Both the position numbers and the translations under genes were made by a program. Positions 33,440 through 44,746 of a DNA stretch of 64,000 nt are shown here, one piece after another. Position 1 is the stretch's first letter. Each line of letters begins with the position of its first letter. The stretch comes from Orychophragmus violaceus (Eukaryota; Streptophyta; Magnoliopsida; Brassicales; Brassicaceae), in assembly GCA_030180135.1 (NCBI GenBank), contig CM058238.1, positions 48,449,765 through 48,513,764 of the forward strand. The letters run 5' to 3'. The notes below the pieces were generated by a model. The model was given only the letters and a program-made list of their open reading frames with translations. It was not told the DNA's origin and did no database searches.

Positions 33440-35611
33440 TTAATGAAATATTAATTGTAGCACCCTATTCAAGGAATGGGTTTTATATCTTAAACCAAAG
33501 AGTGCCTAAATGTAACATAAATACCAAATTGGTTTAAATCTGATGAATTAAACCTGATTTTTCTTGGCATAAAAGTCTTGGTCACATAGAGTAAGTCGGA
33601 TTCAGAAATCCCATAGTTATGGACTGTTGGGCTCATTTGATACGATATCTTATGAGACTTGAATTCTGCTTACTGGACCAAAAGGCAAAGGGCCCATCTT
33701 AGCCGAGCTAGAGAAAGGCCCAAAGGCTTATTGGAGATTGAACATACTCATGTATGTGGTCCGATGAGCAGTAATGCCAGAGAAAATTTCATGTACTTCA
33801 TTGTCTCTACTGATTAAGACTGTGTTCATTTGATGAGACACAAGTCGGAATTCTTTGACATGGTCGAAAGAGTTCCAGAATGAGGTATAGAATCTGAGTG
33901 ACAGAAGTATTAAGACTCTGGATTAGATCAAGAGTGAGAATACTTGAGTCATTAATGGTGTGATCATCTGAATGAGTGTGAAGTCGTTTCACAGCTCAAT
34001 TCTCCTGAAAACCTTGAGGTATTTCTGTGAGAAAGAATCAGATCTTATAAGAAATGATTAAAGATGAGTCACACGAATCTTCCATGATATTCTTTAAGAA
34101 TAACGCTCTAAAATATCTAAGTTTACGCTGAAATAGTTCCACCAATATCAGTTGAAAGACACCACGTAAATGTGGATTGGAATCGATCCAAATTCGTCTT
34201 TACTGAGTATTTGTAGTTGTGCTACTTCGCTGGTTGTCCTAGGGAAACCAAGGCTTGTTACTTTTACGTCCATTCTGTTTTCTAAGAAGGGAAGTTACTT
34301 TCCAAGAAGAACAGTGGGAGTAAAAGTATAACTCGAAGAAATTCGAGAAATACAGGAGGCTGCTCAACCTGTTGAGGGAGAGCAGCGGATGGACTTACAG
34401 ATTTCTGTAGAATCTACACCTGTAGAGCCTGAAGTTCGCAGATATGAATGAATCAGTCACTAATCCGAGAGTGATTTCTCGTCATTAGTTGAACCTGATA
34501 ATCATTGAAAGTTCGCATGATCTGATGATCATTGAAAGCGACGAATCTGCGAAATTCAAAGAAGCGAAAGTGAGCCCGGACTCCAAAAAATTACATTTTG
34601 TGTAAGTTAGCTTCATCGATCCATTCATGGATGGAAGCAAACATATCGGAGTTGGAATCTTCGTTCTGTTGAAGTAGTCAAGGTTTTGACTTGAACAGGA
34701 ACGAAATGGAACTGTGCGTTTACTAATAGATAAGTGGGAGCGATGTTGCATTTCTCATATTGTATGTCGATGACGTACTGATTCTCGGAAATAACATCCC
34801 AATGCTGCAGTCGGTAAAGGACTGGCTTGGGAGTTGGTTTAATGATTGACATGAGTAAAGCCACGTAGGTTCTTGGATTTTGGATCTAAAGATAGAGATC
34901 CAAAATAGCTGGTAGGACAAAGTCAGAATTCTTATATTGACAAAGTCCTACACGTTTTCAGCATTCCAAGAAAGGTTTTATGCCAATGTCACATGGCATT
35001 ACGTTAAGCAAGATACAGTGTCACTCGGCCCAAGTCGTCCCGATCGTCACGTCCCGAATGATCGCCCGAGCCGTCCCGATCGCGTGGCTTGCGGCTGTCC
35101 CGATCGTTCACTCGATCGTGTGAAGCTAGGGCTGACGTGATCGTGAACGGTTCACGTCCAATCGATCGGTTCGGTTTTGTTTGACGGTTCGGTTTAAAAC
35201 TTGATTAAAAATTAATGGTCACGGTTTAATAAACAGACTTAATAAAATTTATTAAGTTCTGGTTAAACCGGGATAAGAAATCCAAAGTCGTAAAATTGGA
35301 TTTAGTGCCTAAACCAGTGGTTTTCTAATTTGATTTGGTTGGACCAAATAAATTGAGAAAATCCGGTTTAGTAAATAACCGGTTGACAATTGTGGTCATC
35401 GTAGTAATTAATTTTGGTTAGACCAATTTTAATGAACCAGACCGGTTATGTCATTTAATTGGACAATTGGGTTATGTCTTGGACATGGACCAATTCTTGG
35501 GCCTCGGGCCAAGAAGTTAAAACAATTGGGCCAATTATTTGAGTCTTATTCTTCAGATTATTTTGAGACAAAAGGATTATGAATACAGAGATTCCAGTTC
35601 AAGTGGGAGAT
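33440..35611 (+). other. Copia C scrambled internal region, unit 3
   Basis: Nearly the same sequence as 30686-32857, with the same three-piece order and the same breakpoints. Differences are scattered single bases, for example GTTTTATG versus GTTTAATG near 34840. It is the second copy of a repeat unit of about 2.75-2.83 kb. Confidence 0.85.
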
Positions 35612-36245
35612 TGTTGGAATTATGAGTAATCTCTGTACTGTCTCTAGAAAGTAAGAGTATGTCAATGATCAGACATAAGTCATATAATACTGGGGGTCAT
35701 GATGGCTTGCTAGAGTCCGCTCATGATCTATAAATCATGGATTTATTGCCTTTATTATATGATCCCATATGGGTCACACGCCTAAGCTAACAGGAAAATG
35801 TGTAGGAACGGTTTAGCAGAAGTACGGTAAAAGTGCTAGGCATTTACTGTACTAAGAGAGACTAAAGGGCCTGATTAAATCCAAGGGATTTAATCAGACT
35901 GAGAATTGGGCCCAAAAGCCCATAAGAACTGGACAAGGGTTTTAATAAATAAAACTTGCCCTAGCTCTAATTTTTCTCAAGCCATCTGCGCCTCCCTCTC
36001 TCTTTCTCTGCGCCTCCCAACAGCTGGTCTAGCAGCCTATTTCCTGTGCGTGCGTGTGTGAGCCTTTGGAGGAGCTATCTCTTGGTGGTTTTGCTGATCT
36101 CTGACCCGTACCTCCCCTTTCCGCTGCATAACAAGGTAACAGGTGAGATCCTTTATGATTCTAGCAAGAGAACCTAGATCTGGCTTGTTTAGTAGGATCA
36201 ATTAATCTGATGAATTGAACCAGGAAATACTAAACGAATCCTCCA
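35612..36245 (+). repeat. Copia C LTR 4 (3'-most LTR)
   Basis: 634 bp, complete at the 3' end (ACGAATCCTCCA) like LTR 1, with a 4-5 bp deletion near its start (TTATGAGTAATC instead of TTATGTCCAGTAATC). It is followed by GAAGT and the copia A RT tail. Confidence 0.88.
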
Positions 36246-36250
36246 GAAGT

Positions 36251-37185
36251 CTGTTAAAGACTGGCTGGGAAGTTGTTTTTCCATGAAGGACATGGGTGAA
36301 GCCGCGTATGTTCTTGGAATCCGAATCTTTAGAGACAGATCTAAAAAGCTGATTGGACTTTGTCAAGATGCTTATATAGACAAAATCCTGCATCGATTCG
36401 GAATGGATAAATCCAAGAAGGGCTTCACACCAATGATACATGGTGCTACACTAAGCAAGGATCAGTGTCCTAAAACACCTGATGAGCTTAAGCGCATGAG
36501 TAGGATTCCTTATGCTTCCGCTATAGGATCTATCATGTATGCCATGATCTGTACTCGTCCTGATGTTGCTTATGCACTAAGCATGACGAGTAGGTACCAG
36601 TCTAATCCAGGTGAGAATCACTGGATTGCCGTAAAGAATATCCTGAAGTATTTGAGGAATACTAAGGATAAGTTCTTGGTTTACGGAGGAAGTGAAGTGC
36701 TTGAAATCAGTGGATTCACGGATGCAAGTTTTCAGACAGATAAAGATGATTTCCGGTCACAGTCTGGTTACATCTTCTGTCTGAATGGCGGTGCAGTAAG
36801 TTGGAAGAGCTCCAAGCAGAGCACCGTGGCAGATTCCACAACTGAAGCTGAATACATCGCTGCTTCAGAAGCTGCGAAGGAAGGAGTTTGGATAAGGAAC
36901 TTCTTGATTGAACTCGGTGTATTCCCAAATGCCACTGAGCCTCTAGCACTGTATTGTGACAACAATGGTGCAATTGCTCAAGCCAAGGAACCGAGACATC
37001 ATCAGAAATCCAAACATATTATGAAAAGGTATCACCTGATTCGTGATATAGTGAATAGAGGTGAAGTGATGGTCAGCAGAGTTCCCACTGATGAGAACGT
37101 GGCTGACCCGTTGACAAAGCCACTCCCGAGACCTAAGCACGAGTTGCATACTGCTGCTGTAGGAATTAGAGATATTCAAATGTAA
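36251..37185 (+). pseudogene. Copia A reverse transcriptase tail and RNase H
   Basis: The coding sequence resumes after the copia C array with the end of RT (SMKDMGEAAYVLGIRIFRD). The frame 36283-37185 is open to its natural stop. RNase H is complete: FTDASFQTDKDDFRSQSGY, KQSTVADSTTEAEYIAASEA and LYCDNNGAIAQAKEPR carry its acidic residues. The RT palm with YVDD, and everything between the integrase end (23496) and this point, is absent; a typical copia would have about 250 more residues here. Confidence 0.85.
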
Positions 37186-38018
37186 TCTCTTTTTGAGTGG
37201 GAGTTGTGAGGGCTTTATTTTAGTTATTTTGATTGGTTCATGTAAACATTTTTAAATGTTAATGAAATTTATTTCTGGATTATTTTTAACTGTGATATAA
37301 AATAATCGTTCCAAAATGATTCATGTCATTATATATGGGCCATCGAAGTACATGAGTAGACTTGATCCTGAAACCCCATATTTAACGAAATGACATAAAT
37401 CAAAGTGTCCATAGTCGAAGGTTGTTGAAATTGGAACACCAACAACCACTTGAGACTAGATTGTGTTGAGACTTATGACCAAGTTTCGAGGGGTCATAGA
37501 TGCGCGGCATCAAAGTCGACACATAGGTATATGTAGGGGAGCATATGACCGGACATGGCCCGCTGATGAGAACTCTACAAGATATTAATATCTGTGTCAT
37601 AAGAGGTTCTCATATACGACTATAGAGTATAGTCCTTAGACCTGAGTTCGCATGCATGTGGCTGCACATGGAGTGATGCACTTTGATCATTGTCTAACGC
37701 TGTTTCGTAACTGGGAGCTATAAGGACCTTGGTTGGGTGTATTATAAAGTGTGTAGTTCATAGTGATGGAACAAGATGGGATTTGTCCCTGCCGTTTAAC
37801 GGAGGTAATATCTCAAGGCCAATCGGAGACTTGATAGCTGGTAAGAGAGTGGCCACTCCCAAACGGACTTGCCCAAGTCGTTTGCATTGTCAGTATCAAA
37901 TCTGTTCCGATAAACATGGTCTGGCTATATAAGGATGACACGCATCTTGCCTTATGCCAGATCGAGATATTGAGACAAAAGGACTAGGGAATGTAGGATT
38001 CCAGTACAAGTGGGAGAT
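37186..38018 (+). other. Copia A 3' non-coding region and polypurine tract
   Basis: About 830 bp without ORFs, unusually long for copia. Blocks in it are shared with copia C (29161-30028) and copia B (39412-40203), for example CTATAGAGTATAGTCCTTAG (37620-37639 here) and ATGCGCGGCATCAAAGTC. Conservation across three families suggests function in the RNA. It ends with the purine tract AAGTGGGAGAT just before the 3' LTR. Confidence 0.65.
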
Positions 38019-38663
38019 TGTTGGGAATATCCTGAAATCTACCGTACTATCTCTAGAAAGTATGATAAGTGTCGAGACCAGACATAAGTCATAAATACTG
38101 GGTGATCATGATGACTTGCTAGAGTCCGCTCATGATCTATAAGTTTAGGACTTATTACCAGTATTGTATGATCCCTAAGGGTCACACACCATAGCTAACG
38201 GGAAAGTTAAATGGAATTAATACGGTAAGATGCAAAGGCATTTACTGTATTTGTACAGAGAATTGGGCCAGACAAAATACAGGCTTTTGTCTGATTTGTG
38301 TCTTGGGCCCAAAATCCCAATAGGCCATTAGGATAATTCCTTGGGCCCATATAAGGGAAGAGGGTCGCGCCTAGGGTTAATTCACCACCCCATCTGCGAT
38401 TTCCTGAGCCGTCCTCTCTCTCTCTGATTCATTCCAGTTTTGGTCTAACAGCCTAATCCGTAGCTTGTAAGCGTGTGGATACCAAGGAGGAGCCGGTAAT
38501 CATCTGCTCTAAGTGATCTCGACATTACCAATCAATCCGCTGCACTCTAAAAGAGGTAATGATCCTGATCTGTATGATTCAACTGCAAATCACCTAGATC
38601 TGAATTATGTGTGCTAGGTTGTAATCTGTGAATTAAAACCATGAACACACACATAATCCTTTA
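38019..38663 (+). repeat. 3' LTR of copia A
   Basis: 645-bp partner of 19116-19760. It is preceded by the purine tract and followed by CTATA (38664-38668), then by 12 bp of CRM sequence before copia B begins. Confidence 0.93.
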
Positions 38664-38668
38664 CTATA

Positions 38669-38680
38669 GAAGCTTGCTAA
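38669..38680 (-). other. 12-bp island of CRM reverse transcriptase between two copia elements
   Basis: GAAGCTTGCTAA, which on the minus strand encodes L-A-S-F of the CRM RT. GCTAA (38676-38680) is also the left target duplication of copia B. It shows that copia A and copia B inserted independently within 12 bp of each other. Confidence 0.85.
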
Positions 38681-39411
38681 TGAAGGAATTTCTAGCAGAT
38701 TCCTAATCCAATTAGGCAATCCTAGTCTGAATTCCGAGCCTAGGATCTACAGGTTCATGTAATTGAATCTATCAGATCTGAAGATTACCTGGTGATTAGC
38801 AGCGGAAGTCTTAGCAAGTAATCGAGATCTAGAGCGCCTCAAGTGCTGCGCCTCTACTGGTATCCACACGCACACAGAACTGGACAACAGGGATGCTAGT
38901 GCCTATCAGAGATCTGATCTCCAGAGAGGTTTCTTTTCTGTTTCTGGTGGCTATCAATTAGGTTAAATTAGTGTTTTAGTCGACCATATATCTTTATATA
39001 TGTTGACTTAAACCACCCCGGAATTAACCAACAATTAAACCGATTTAATTTGGTAATCCGCGAGTCGTGTCGACCGACACACTCTATGTGTCGATCGACA
39101 CGGTCGATCTGTGTCGACCGATACTCTTAGTGTATCGATCGACATCGCCCAGAAAAGTCGATATTGAATTCATATCAAATATGCATTCATCCGATCATTA
39201 CATTAATGATCATCCTCTCATGCAATGTCCAGTTTGCTTAGGTGTGTGACCCTGTAGGATCATATGACACTAGCAATGAGTTCTCAACTCATTGATCATA
39301 AGTGGCTTCTAGCAAAGCATTACGAGTACCTAGTGTCATATGATTGTCTCATCTCGACAACACGACTTTCTCTCAGAGTAAGTACAAATAGATTTCAGGA
39401 CATTCCCAATA
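38681..39411 (-). repeat. 3' LTR of copia B
   Basis: 731 bp; contains a double tag block at 39067-39144. On the minus strand its first bases read TATTGGG instead of TGTTGGG, a likely point mutation of the terminal G. Confidence 0.92.
39067..39144. repeat. Double paired tag in the copia B LTR
   Basis: Four half-sites: GTGTCGACCGACAC, GTGTCGATCGACAC, GTGTCGACCGATAC and GTATCGATCGACAT. The other LTR repeats them at 45133-45210. Further copia B tags are at 41251-41285, 42161-42195 and 44252-44584. Confidence 0.85.
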
Positions 39412-40203
39412 ATCTCCCACTTGTACTGGAATCATCTATTCCTTTAATCCCTTCGTCACTATATCTCGATCCGGCATAAGACAAGATCCGTGTCATCCTT
39501 ATTAAGCCAAAATCATGTTCATCGAATTCCGATTCATACTGACAAGCCAAACGACTGACAATCACCTCGTTTAAGTGTGGCCACACATTTTCTCAGTATC
39601 AAATCTTCGATGGGCCCTGAGATATTTATCTCCTGTTATACAGGAGGGACAATTTCCATCTTGTTCCATCCCTGTTCCTTCACACGCTTCATGATACGCC
39701 CAATCAATGTCTTTATGATCACCAGTTACGGCTGACGTTTGACAAGGTCAAAGCGGACCAATTCACATGTAAGAAATCATGATGAACTCAGGTCTAAGGA
39801 CTATACTCTATAGTCGTAATGAAAACTCTCATGACACTTATATAACTATCCCGTAGAGTTCTCATCAGTGGGTCATGTCTGATCATGTGTTCTCTAACAC
39901 ATACCTATGTGATTGACTTTAATACTCTTATTAATGACTCCATGAAACTTAGTCATCAGTCACCTCACATACTAGTCTCACGTGGTTGTTAATGTCCCAC
40001 TTTAACAACCTCGACCAGGGACAAACATAATTTATGTCATTTATTATTTATAGGGTTTCATGATCAAGTCACATACTTGATGACCTATAAAATGTCATAA
40101 ATTACTTTGGGACTATTATTTAATAACCATTATTAAATAATACAGATGTCAGATTTCAATAACATAATCATATTATGTTTATACGAACATCATATCATAA
40201 CTA
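39412..40203 (-). other. Copia B 3' non-coding region
   Basis: About 790 bp. Shares blocks with the 3' regions of copia A and C (for example AAGGACTATACTCTATAGTC near 39796-39815, the reverse complement of the copia A block). Ends at the purine tract complement ATCTCCCACTTG. Confidence 0.6.
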
Positions 40204-42784
40204 AAATTAATAACAATGACTCCCACTAAAATTAAGATCACATCTTAAGACATCTAATGCCTTTAGCAGTAGTCTGACCCTTATTCGCTCTTGCTCAGCG
40301 TGTGTCGAAAGACACTGCGTCTTGCTAAGAGTAATACCAAGAGTCATTTGCACAAAGTCCTTCTTGGAATCATGCATACTGGATCTGTGTAAGAACTGAC
40401 ACAATCCAATTAGCTTGTCTAATCTATCTCCATAGATTCATATTCCAAGAATGTATATGGTTTCTCCCATATTTCTCATCGAAAAACAACTTTCGAATCA
40501 AGTCTTAACAGACTTATACAATGGAACTTCATTTCCGAGAAGTAGTATGTTATCAACATACAATACTAGAAATGCAACTGCGCTCCCACTAGTCTTCTTG
40601 TAAACACATGTTTCCACTTCATTCATGACGAAATCAAACCTTTTGACTTCTTCATCAAAACGAAGATTCCAACTCCGAGATGCTTGCTTCAATCCATAAA
40701 TGGATCGATGAAGCTTGCATATCTTCCTAGCTTCATTAGGATCAATGAAAACTTCAGGTTGTGTCATGTACACATCCCTTTTCAGAATTCCATTATGGAA
40801 AACTGTTTTTCACATCCATCTGCCAGATCTCATAACCATTATGAGTGGCGGTTGCTAGGAGAATCCGAATGGACATAAGCATGGTGTCTGGGATTAGGTT
40901 TCTTCACAGTTAATACCATGAATTTACTTGAAACCTTTTCCACCAATCCGGCTTTGGACTTCGCCATTCCGGATTCAGCGGCTTTTAGCCACTTTCGGAG
41001 TCAAGGCCCATCATTGCTTCTTCAAATTTCGCAGGCCCGTCACTTTCAATGATCAGTAGATCACGGCAATTGGTTATGAGAAATTTCCATTTCTCGGGTT
41101 CGTGACGGATCCTATTGGATCTACGAGCTTCAGTCTTGTGTTAAAAGTCACGCACATATCTCATATGTAGACTTTTACCACGATCTAATTAACCAAGATT
41201 TAAACCGTAGTTAATTAAATCATAAACCAAAATATTTTGGTTCGCGACCTGTGTCGATCGATGCAACTTTTGCGTCGATCGACACATCTTTAAAACTCGC
41301 TTTTGAATGTATATCTAATATTCATTCATCAGATCCTTGCTAACCTCAGGCACCACAGTTGCAGGTTCTACAACTCTTTGTAGATCCAACTGCTGCTCTT
41401 CCTCATCGGGTTGAACAGTCTCCTGTGATTCTCGAATTTCTTCGAGTTGTACTTTACTCCCACTGTTCTTCTTGGAAAGAAAGTCTTTCTCAAGAAAACA
41501 TAGTTCCGAGCAACAAACAATTTGTTCTCAAACTGGTTGTAAAAGTAGCACGCCTTGGTTTCGTCAGGACAACCATTGAAGCAGTACTTATCAGATTTGG
41601 GTGTGAGCTTATCAGAGATTAAACGTTTTATATAAGTCTCACAACTCCAAATCTTCATGATGGATAAATCAGAAACATTTCCATTCCACATCTCATGTGA
41701 AATCTCTGTAACTGATTTTGATGGAACACTATTTAATGTAAACTCAGACAATTTTAGAGTGTATTCTTAGAAGGATATTGGAAGATCTAAGTGACTCATC
41801 ATTGATCGAACCATATCTAATAAAGTCCGATTCAGGAGGAGTGACTTGTGAAACACTTTCACAATCTCTCAGATGATCACTACATTCTTGACTTAAGTAT
41901 TCACCTCCACGATCTCATCGTAGAGCTTTAATACTTTTGCCAAATTGATTATGTACTTCACTTTTGGAACTCTTTGAACTTTTCAAAGATTCTGACTTAT
42001 GTCTTATAAATAAGATATAACTGTACCTACTGAAAACATCAGTAAAGGTAATGAAGTACTGAAAATTTCCTCTAGCATTTGCGCTCATCGGGCCATGCAC
42101 ATCCGTATGTATAAAGCCCAAAAAGCCTATGGCCCTTTCATTTTATCCGTTTCGCAACTTGTGTCGACCGACACATTGTTTGTGTCGATCGACACTACTA
42201 TTTCGAAAGGGGTCTATGTCGTTTTCAAACAAACAAGATTCACTTTACCCATTATGATTCATAATCAGATGAGCCCAAAAGTCCATCACTATGGAGCTTC
42301 TGAATCTGTTTCTCATTTATTTGGTTCAAAACGATGATGCTAGAGAGAAGTTTGATTCATATCATTTGACTTAAATCTCTTGGTATTATTGTTATATTCA
42401 TGCACATTCTGGTTTAGAACATAAAGTCCATTCTCTAATGGATTGCTACTATAAAATATATCATTGTAATCAAATGAATAACACTTATTCTTTGTTTGAA
42501 AACTGATATCCTTTCATATCCAAACAAGGATTAGAAATAATCTGTCTGCTCATAGCAGTTACATAGTAGCAGTCTTAAGTTCAAAACATGCCATAAAAGG
42601 AAAAACAAATGAAATACTCCTACGGTTAATGCAGCAACTCTTGCTCCATTCACACTCATAGGTCCACTTGTCCTTTCTCCATAGTCCTACTTTTGCTCAG
42701 GCCCTGCACATTTTCACAAAATATGAGTACCACAGCTGGTATCCAATACCCAACAAGTAGGATTATAAGAAGTAACATTTACTT
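40204..42784 (-). pseudogene. Copia B pol remnant
   Basis: Minus-strand pieces of all pol domains. The protease VLDTSCGTHI lies near 42735. Integrase lies at 41915-42121 (HTDVHGPMSANARGNFQ) and 41368-41751 (KIWSCETYIKRLISDKL). RT lies at 40498-40773 (YMTQPEVFIDPNEARKICKL, SIYGLKQASRSW), where the catalytic box reads YVDN instead of YVDD. An RT tail follows at 40207-40404. Frames are broken many times. Paired tags are inserted at 42161-42195 (just before the integrase core) and 41251-41285. Confidence 0.78.
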
Positions 42785-43663
42785 CTATAACATAATACCT
42801 GAAGAAGAAGTCTCGTACGTCTTCTTCAGCTTCTCATAATCTTCCAAGAATTTATTGCAGTTTCTTTTCAAATGCCCATAACCATTACAATAACGGCACT
42901 TAACATCTTCAGAAGGACTGGTTTTAACCTTAGGAACATGGCCAGACTCGCTTGGATTCACAATCGAGCTCGTCTTGCCATCACCTTTGTTCTTACCAAG
43001 TTTCTTAAACTTATTACCCTTTTGTACCATAAGGACATTTGGGGTGTCCTTCTTGATGTTAGGTTCAGCAGTCTTAAGCATCCCATGCAATTCAGTCAAC
43101 GTCTTCGTCAAGTTGTTCATGTTATAGTTCATAACAAATTGATCATAGCTTGACGGCAGTGACTGTAGAATGATGTCAGTAGCCAACTCTTGGCTGATGG
43201 GACAATCCAGTCTCCCCAGGTTATCAATATAACCCATCATCTTAATGACATGAGGACTAACTGGTTCGCCCATTGGTAGCTTGCACTCAATCAGAGACCT
43301 TACCGTCTGGTATCTCTGAGTTCGTGCCTGCTCCTGAAACATACTTTTCAGGCCAGTGATCATCTCTTTTGGCGACTCCACGTGCTCATATTGCTTCTGC
43401 AATTCCGAGTTCATGGTAGCCAACATGAGACAACTCACATCCACCGCATCATTAGAATGCTTATCCCAAGCATCCTTATCTGACTGCCAGGCATTGGCTC
43501 GGTACTTCTTAGGGAGAACTTTCTCAAGGACATAGTCCTTCTTCTCCTGCTTGAGAACAATTCTCAAGTTCCGATACCATTCAAGAAAGTTCGATCCATT
43601 TAACTTGTCCTTCTCAAGGACGGATCGCAGGGAGAAATTGTTACGATGGTTTGTGCTAGACAT
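42785..43663 (-). CDS. Copia B gag
   Basis: 292 codons, MSSTNHRNNFSLRSVLEKDK, colinear with the gags of copia A and C (LNGSNFLEWYRNLRIVLKQE). The CCHC zinc knuckle CRYCNGYGHLKRNC is near residue 255. As in copia C, gag is open and stops right before the protease. No defect is visible in it. Confidence 0.82.
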   Translation of the reverse strand: MSSTNHRNNFSLRSVLEKDKLNGSNFLEWYRNLRIVLKQEKKDYVLEKVLPKKYRANAWQSDKDAWDKHSNDAVDVSCLMLATMNSELQKQYEHVESPKEMITGLKSMFQEQARTQRYQTVRSLIECKLPMGEPVSPHVIKMMGYIDNLGRLDCPISQELATDIILQSLPSSYDQFVMNYNMNNLTKTLTELHGMLKTAEPNIKKDTPNVLMVQKGNKFKKLGKNKGDGKTSSIVNPSESGHVPKVKTSPSEDVKCRYCNGYGHLKRNCNKFLEDYEKLKKTYETSSSGIML

Positions 43664-44746
43664 AGCTGAAAAACAAGGGAGGTTTTAGTTATGATGTTCA
43701 AGAAATGAGAAGTCTTAACAATTAAGAAAACTCGCATTATATTCAAACAATGTTTCCTCAAATGAATATAATGATCCAAGACCCATACTTCACTAAACTT
43801 GAGTGAGCCACTGGCTATCACCCAACTTTAGCTATCTAGGTAAGCAACGACCTTGCTAGTTATATCCAATATAACTCTTGGTTGTGGATCGACATCTTAT
43901 GTCCAATCCACCTGATGTCTCTGAGCCCAAAACGATTTTGATGGCCCAGTCAAGTAAACCAATCTTTTCAGTCATGTAATTGTTGACGCCTTGCACTGCA
44001 AGCCCATCAACACGATTACTTCCTGCCTTACTCATGTAATTGTGGACACCTTGCACTGCAAGCCTATCACTCAATGAAACGAGTCTTGACAGTCGACAAG
44101 ATTGGAAAGACATCAAGTATCACTTGATATTTGATTGAGGAACGGAATCATTAAAACGTTCAGTTTTATTATGTTTTAATTCTTATAATTAATTGATTTA
44201 TCATGCTTTGGTTCTGTGATTGCAGGTTCCATAACCCAATCATCGAATCTTATGTCGACCGACACTACTATAGTGTCGATCGATGCAGAATAACCAAAAG
44301 CAAACCGCGATAACCGATCAATCCAATTGATCCGGTTTCGAATACCAGTCGGTGTCGATCGATGCTACACTAGCATCGGTCGATACCAACCTAATCAAAC
44401 CAATCGCAGTTAAACCATCATTAACCAAGCTCGATAACCGGTCCAATCCAATTGAACCGATTCATCATTCTAGCGAGGTCTGTGTCGACCGACACAACTC
44501 TTGTGTCGATCGACACCAGGTGAATAAGTTCTATTCAGGTTATCCTTCTGTGTCGACCGATACCCGTTTGGTGTCGATCGACACAGTGCGATAAGCCCTA
44601 ATCGTTTTTCAATCAAAAAACCTAAAAACTAGATTTTCATAAAAACGAATTTCAGCATGCTTGTATCAACTATACAGAGATTCAGATTCAACTAATCTAA
44701 TCAATCATGCTACAGATTCAATGGAACCCTAAAGCTCTGATACCAC
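43664..44746 (-). other. Copia B 5' leader with a tag cluster
   Basis: Leader of about 1.1 kb containing four paired tags at 44252-44286, 44352-44387, 44482-44515 and 44550-44584. A 60-bp segment with TGTAATTGTTGACGCCTTGC is repeated at about 43974 and 44035. A relic of the leader block shared with copia A and C is visible on the plus strand as GAGCCACTGGCTATCACCC (43804-43822). The primer-binding site complement GCTCTGATACCA is at 44734-44745. Confidence 0.65.

Larger units (their letters stand above)
23497..36245 (+). mobile_element. Copia C: tandem array of four LTRs and three internal regions
   Basis: LTRs of one copia family (TGTTGGAATTATGTCC to CGAATCCTCCA) lie in direct orientation at 23497-24133, 30029-30685, 32858-33439 and 35612-36245. 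Between the first two is a full-length but decayed internal region (5.9 kb). The other two intervals are 2.2-kb internal regions that nearly match each other and are made of pieces of the long one in a changed order. The outer flanks, GAGGT (23492-23496) and GAAGT (36246-36250), form an imperfect 5-bp TSD. The second and third LTRs lack the last dozen bases. The array lies inside the pol gene of copia A. Confidence 0.85.
19111..38668 (+). mobile_element. Copia A: Ty1/copia retrotransposon with a nested copia C array, with TSDs
   Basis: The element proper is 19116-38663, flanked by CTATA at 19111-19115 and 38664-38668. LTRs are 645 bp each and differ at about five positions by eye (0.8 percent). 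They start TGTTGGGAAT but end CCTTTA, so the terminal dinucleotides are TG...TA rather than TG...CA. After the 5' LTR come an initiator-Met primer-binding site (TGGTATCAGAGCC), a leader of about 1.5 kb, gag-protease, and integrase. The copia C array (23497-36245) interrupts the element, after which RNase H, a long 3' non-coding region, the purine tract and the 3' LTR follow. The reverse transcriptase core is missing. It sits inside the CRM RT gene, whose frame resumes at 38669 with codons for A-S-F-Y. Confidence 0.9.

Noticed and set aside
36202..37179. Minus-strand ORFs over the copia A RNase H
   Set aside because: Antisense to a clear copia RT/RNase H frame.
44252..44584. CRISPR-like array of short repeats
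   Set aside because: Repeats are palindromic pairs with irregular spacing, no unique spacers of constant length and no cas genes; plant nuclear DNA.
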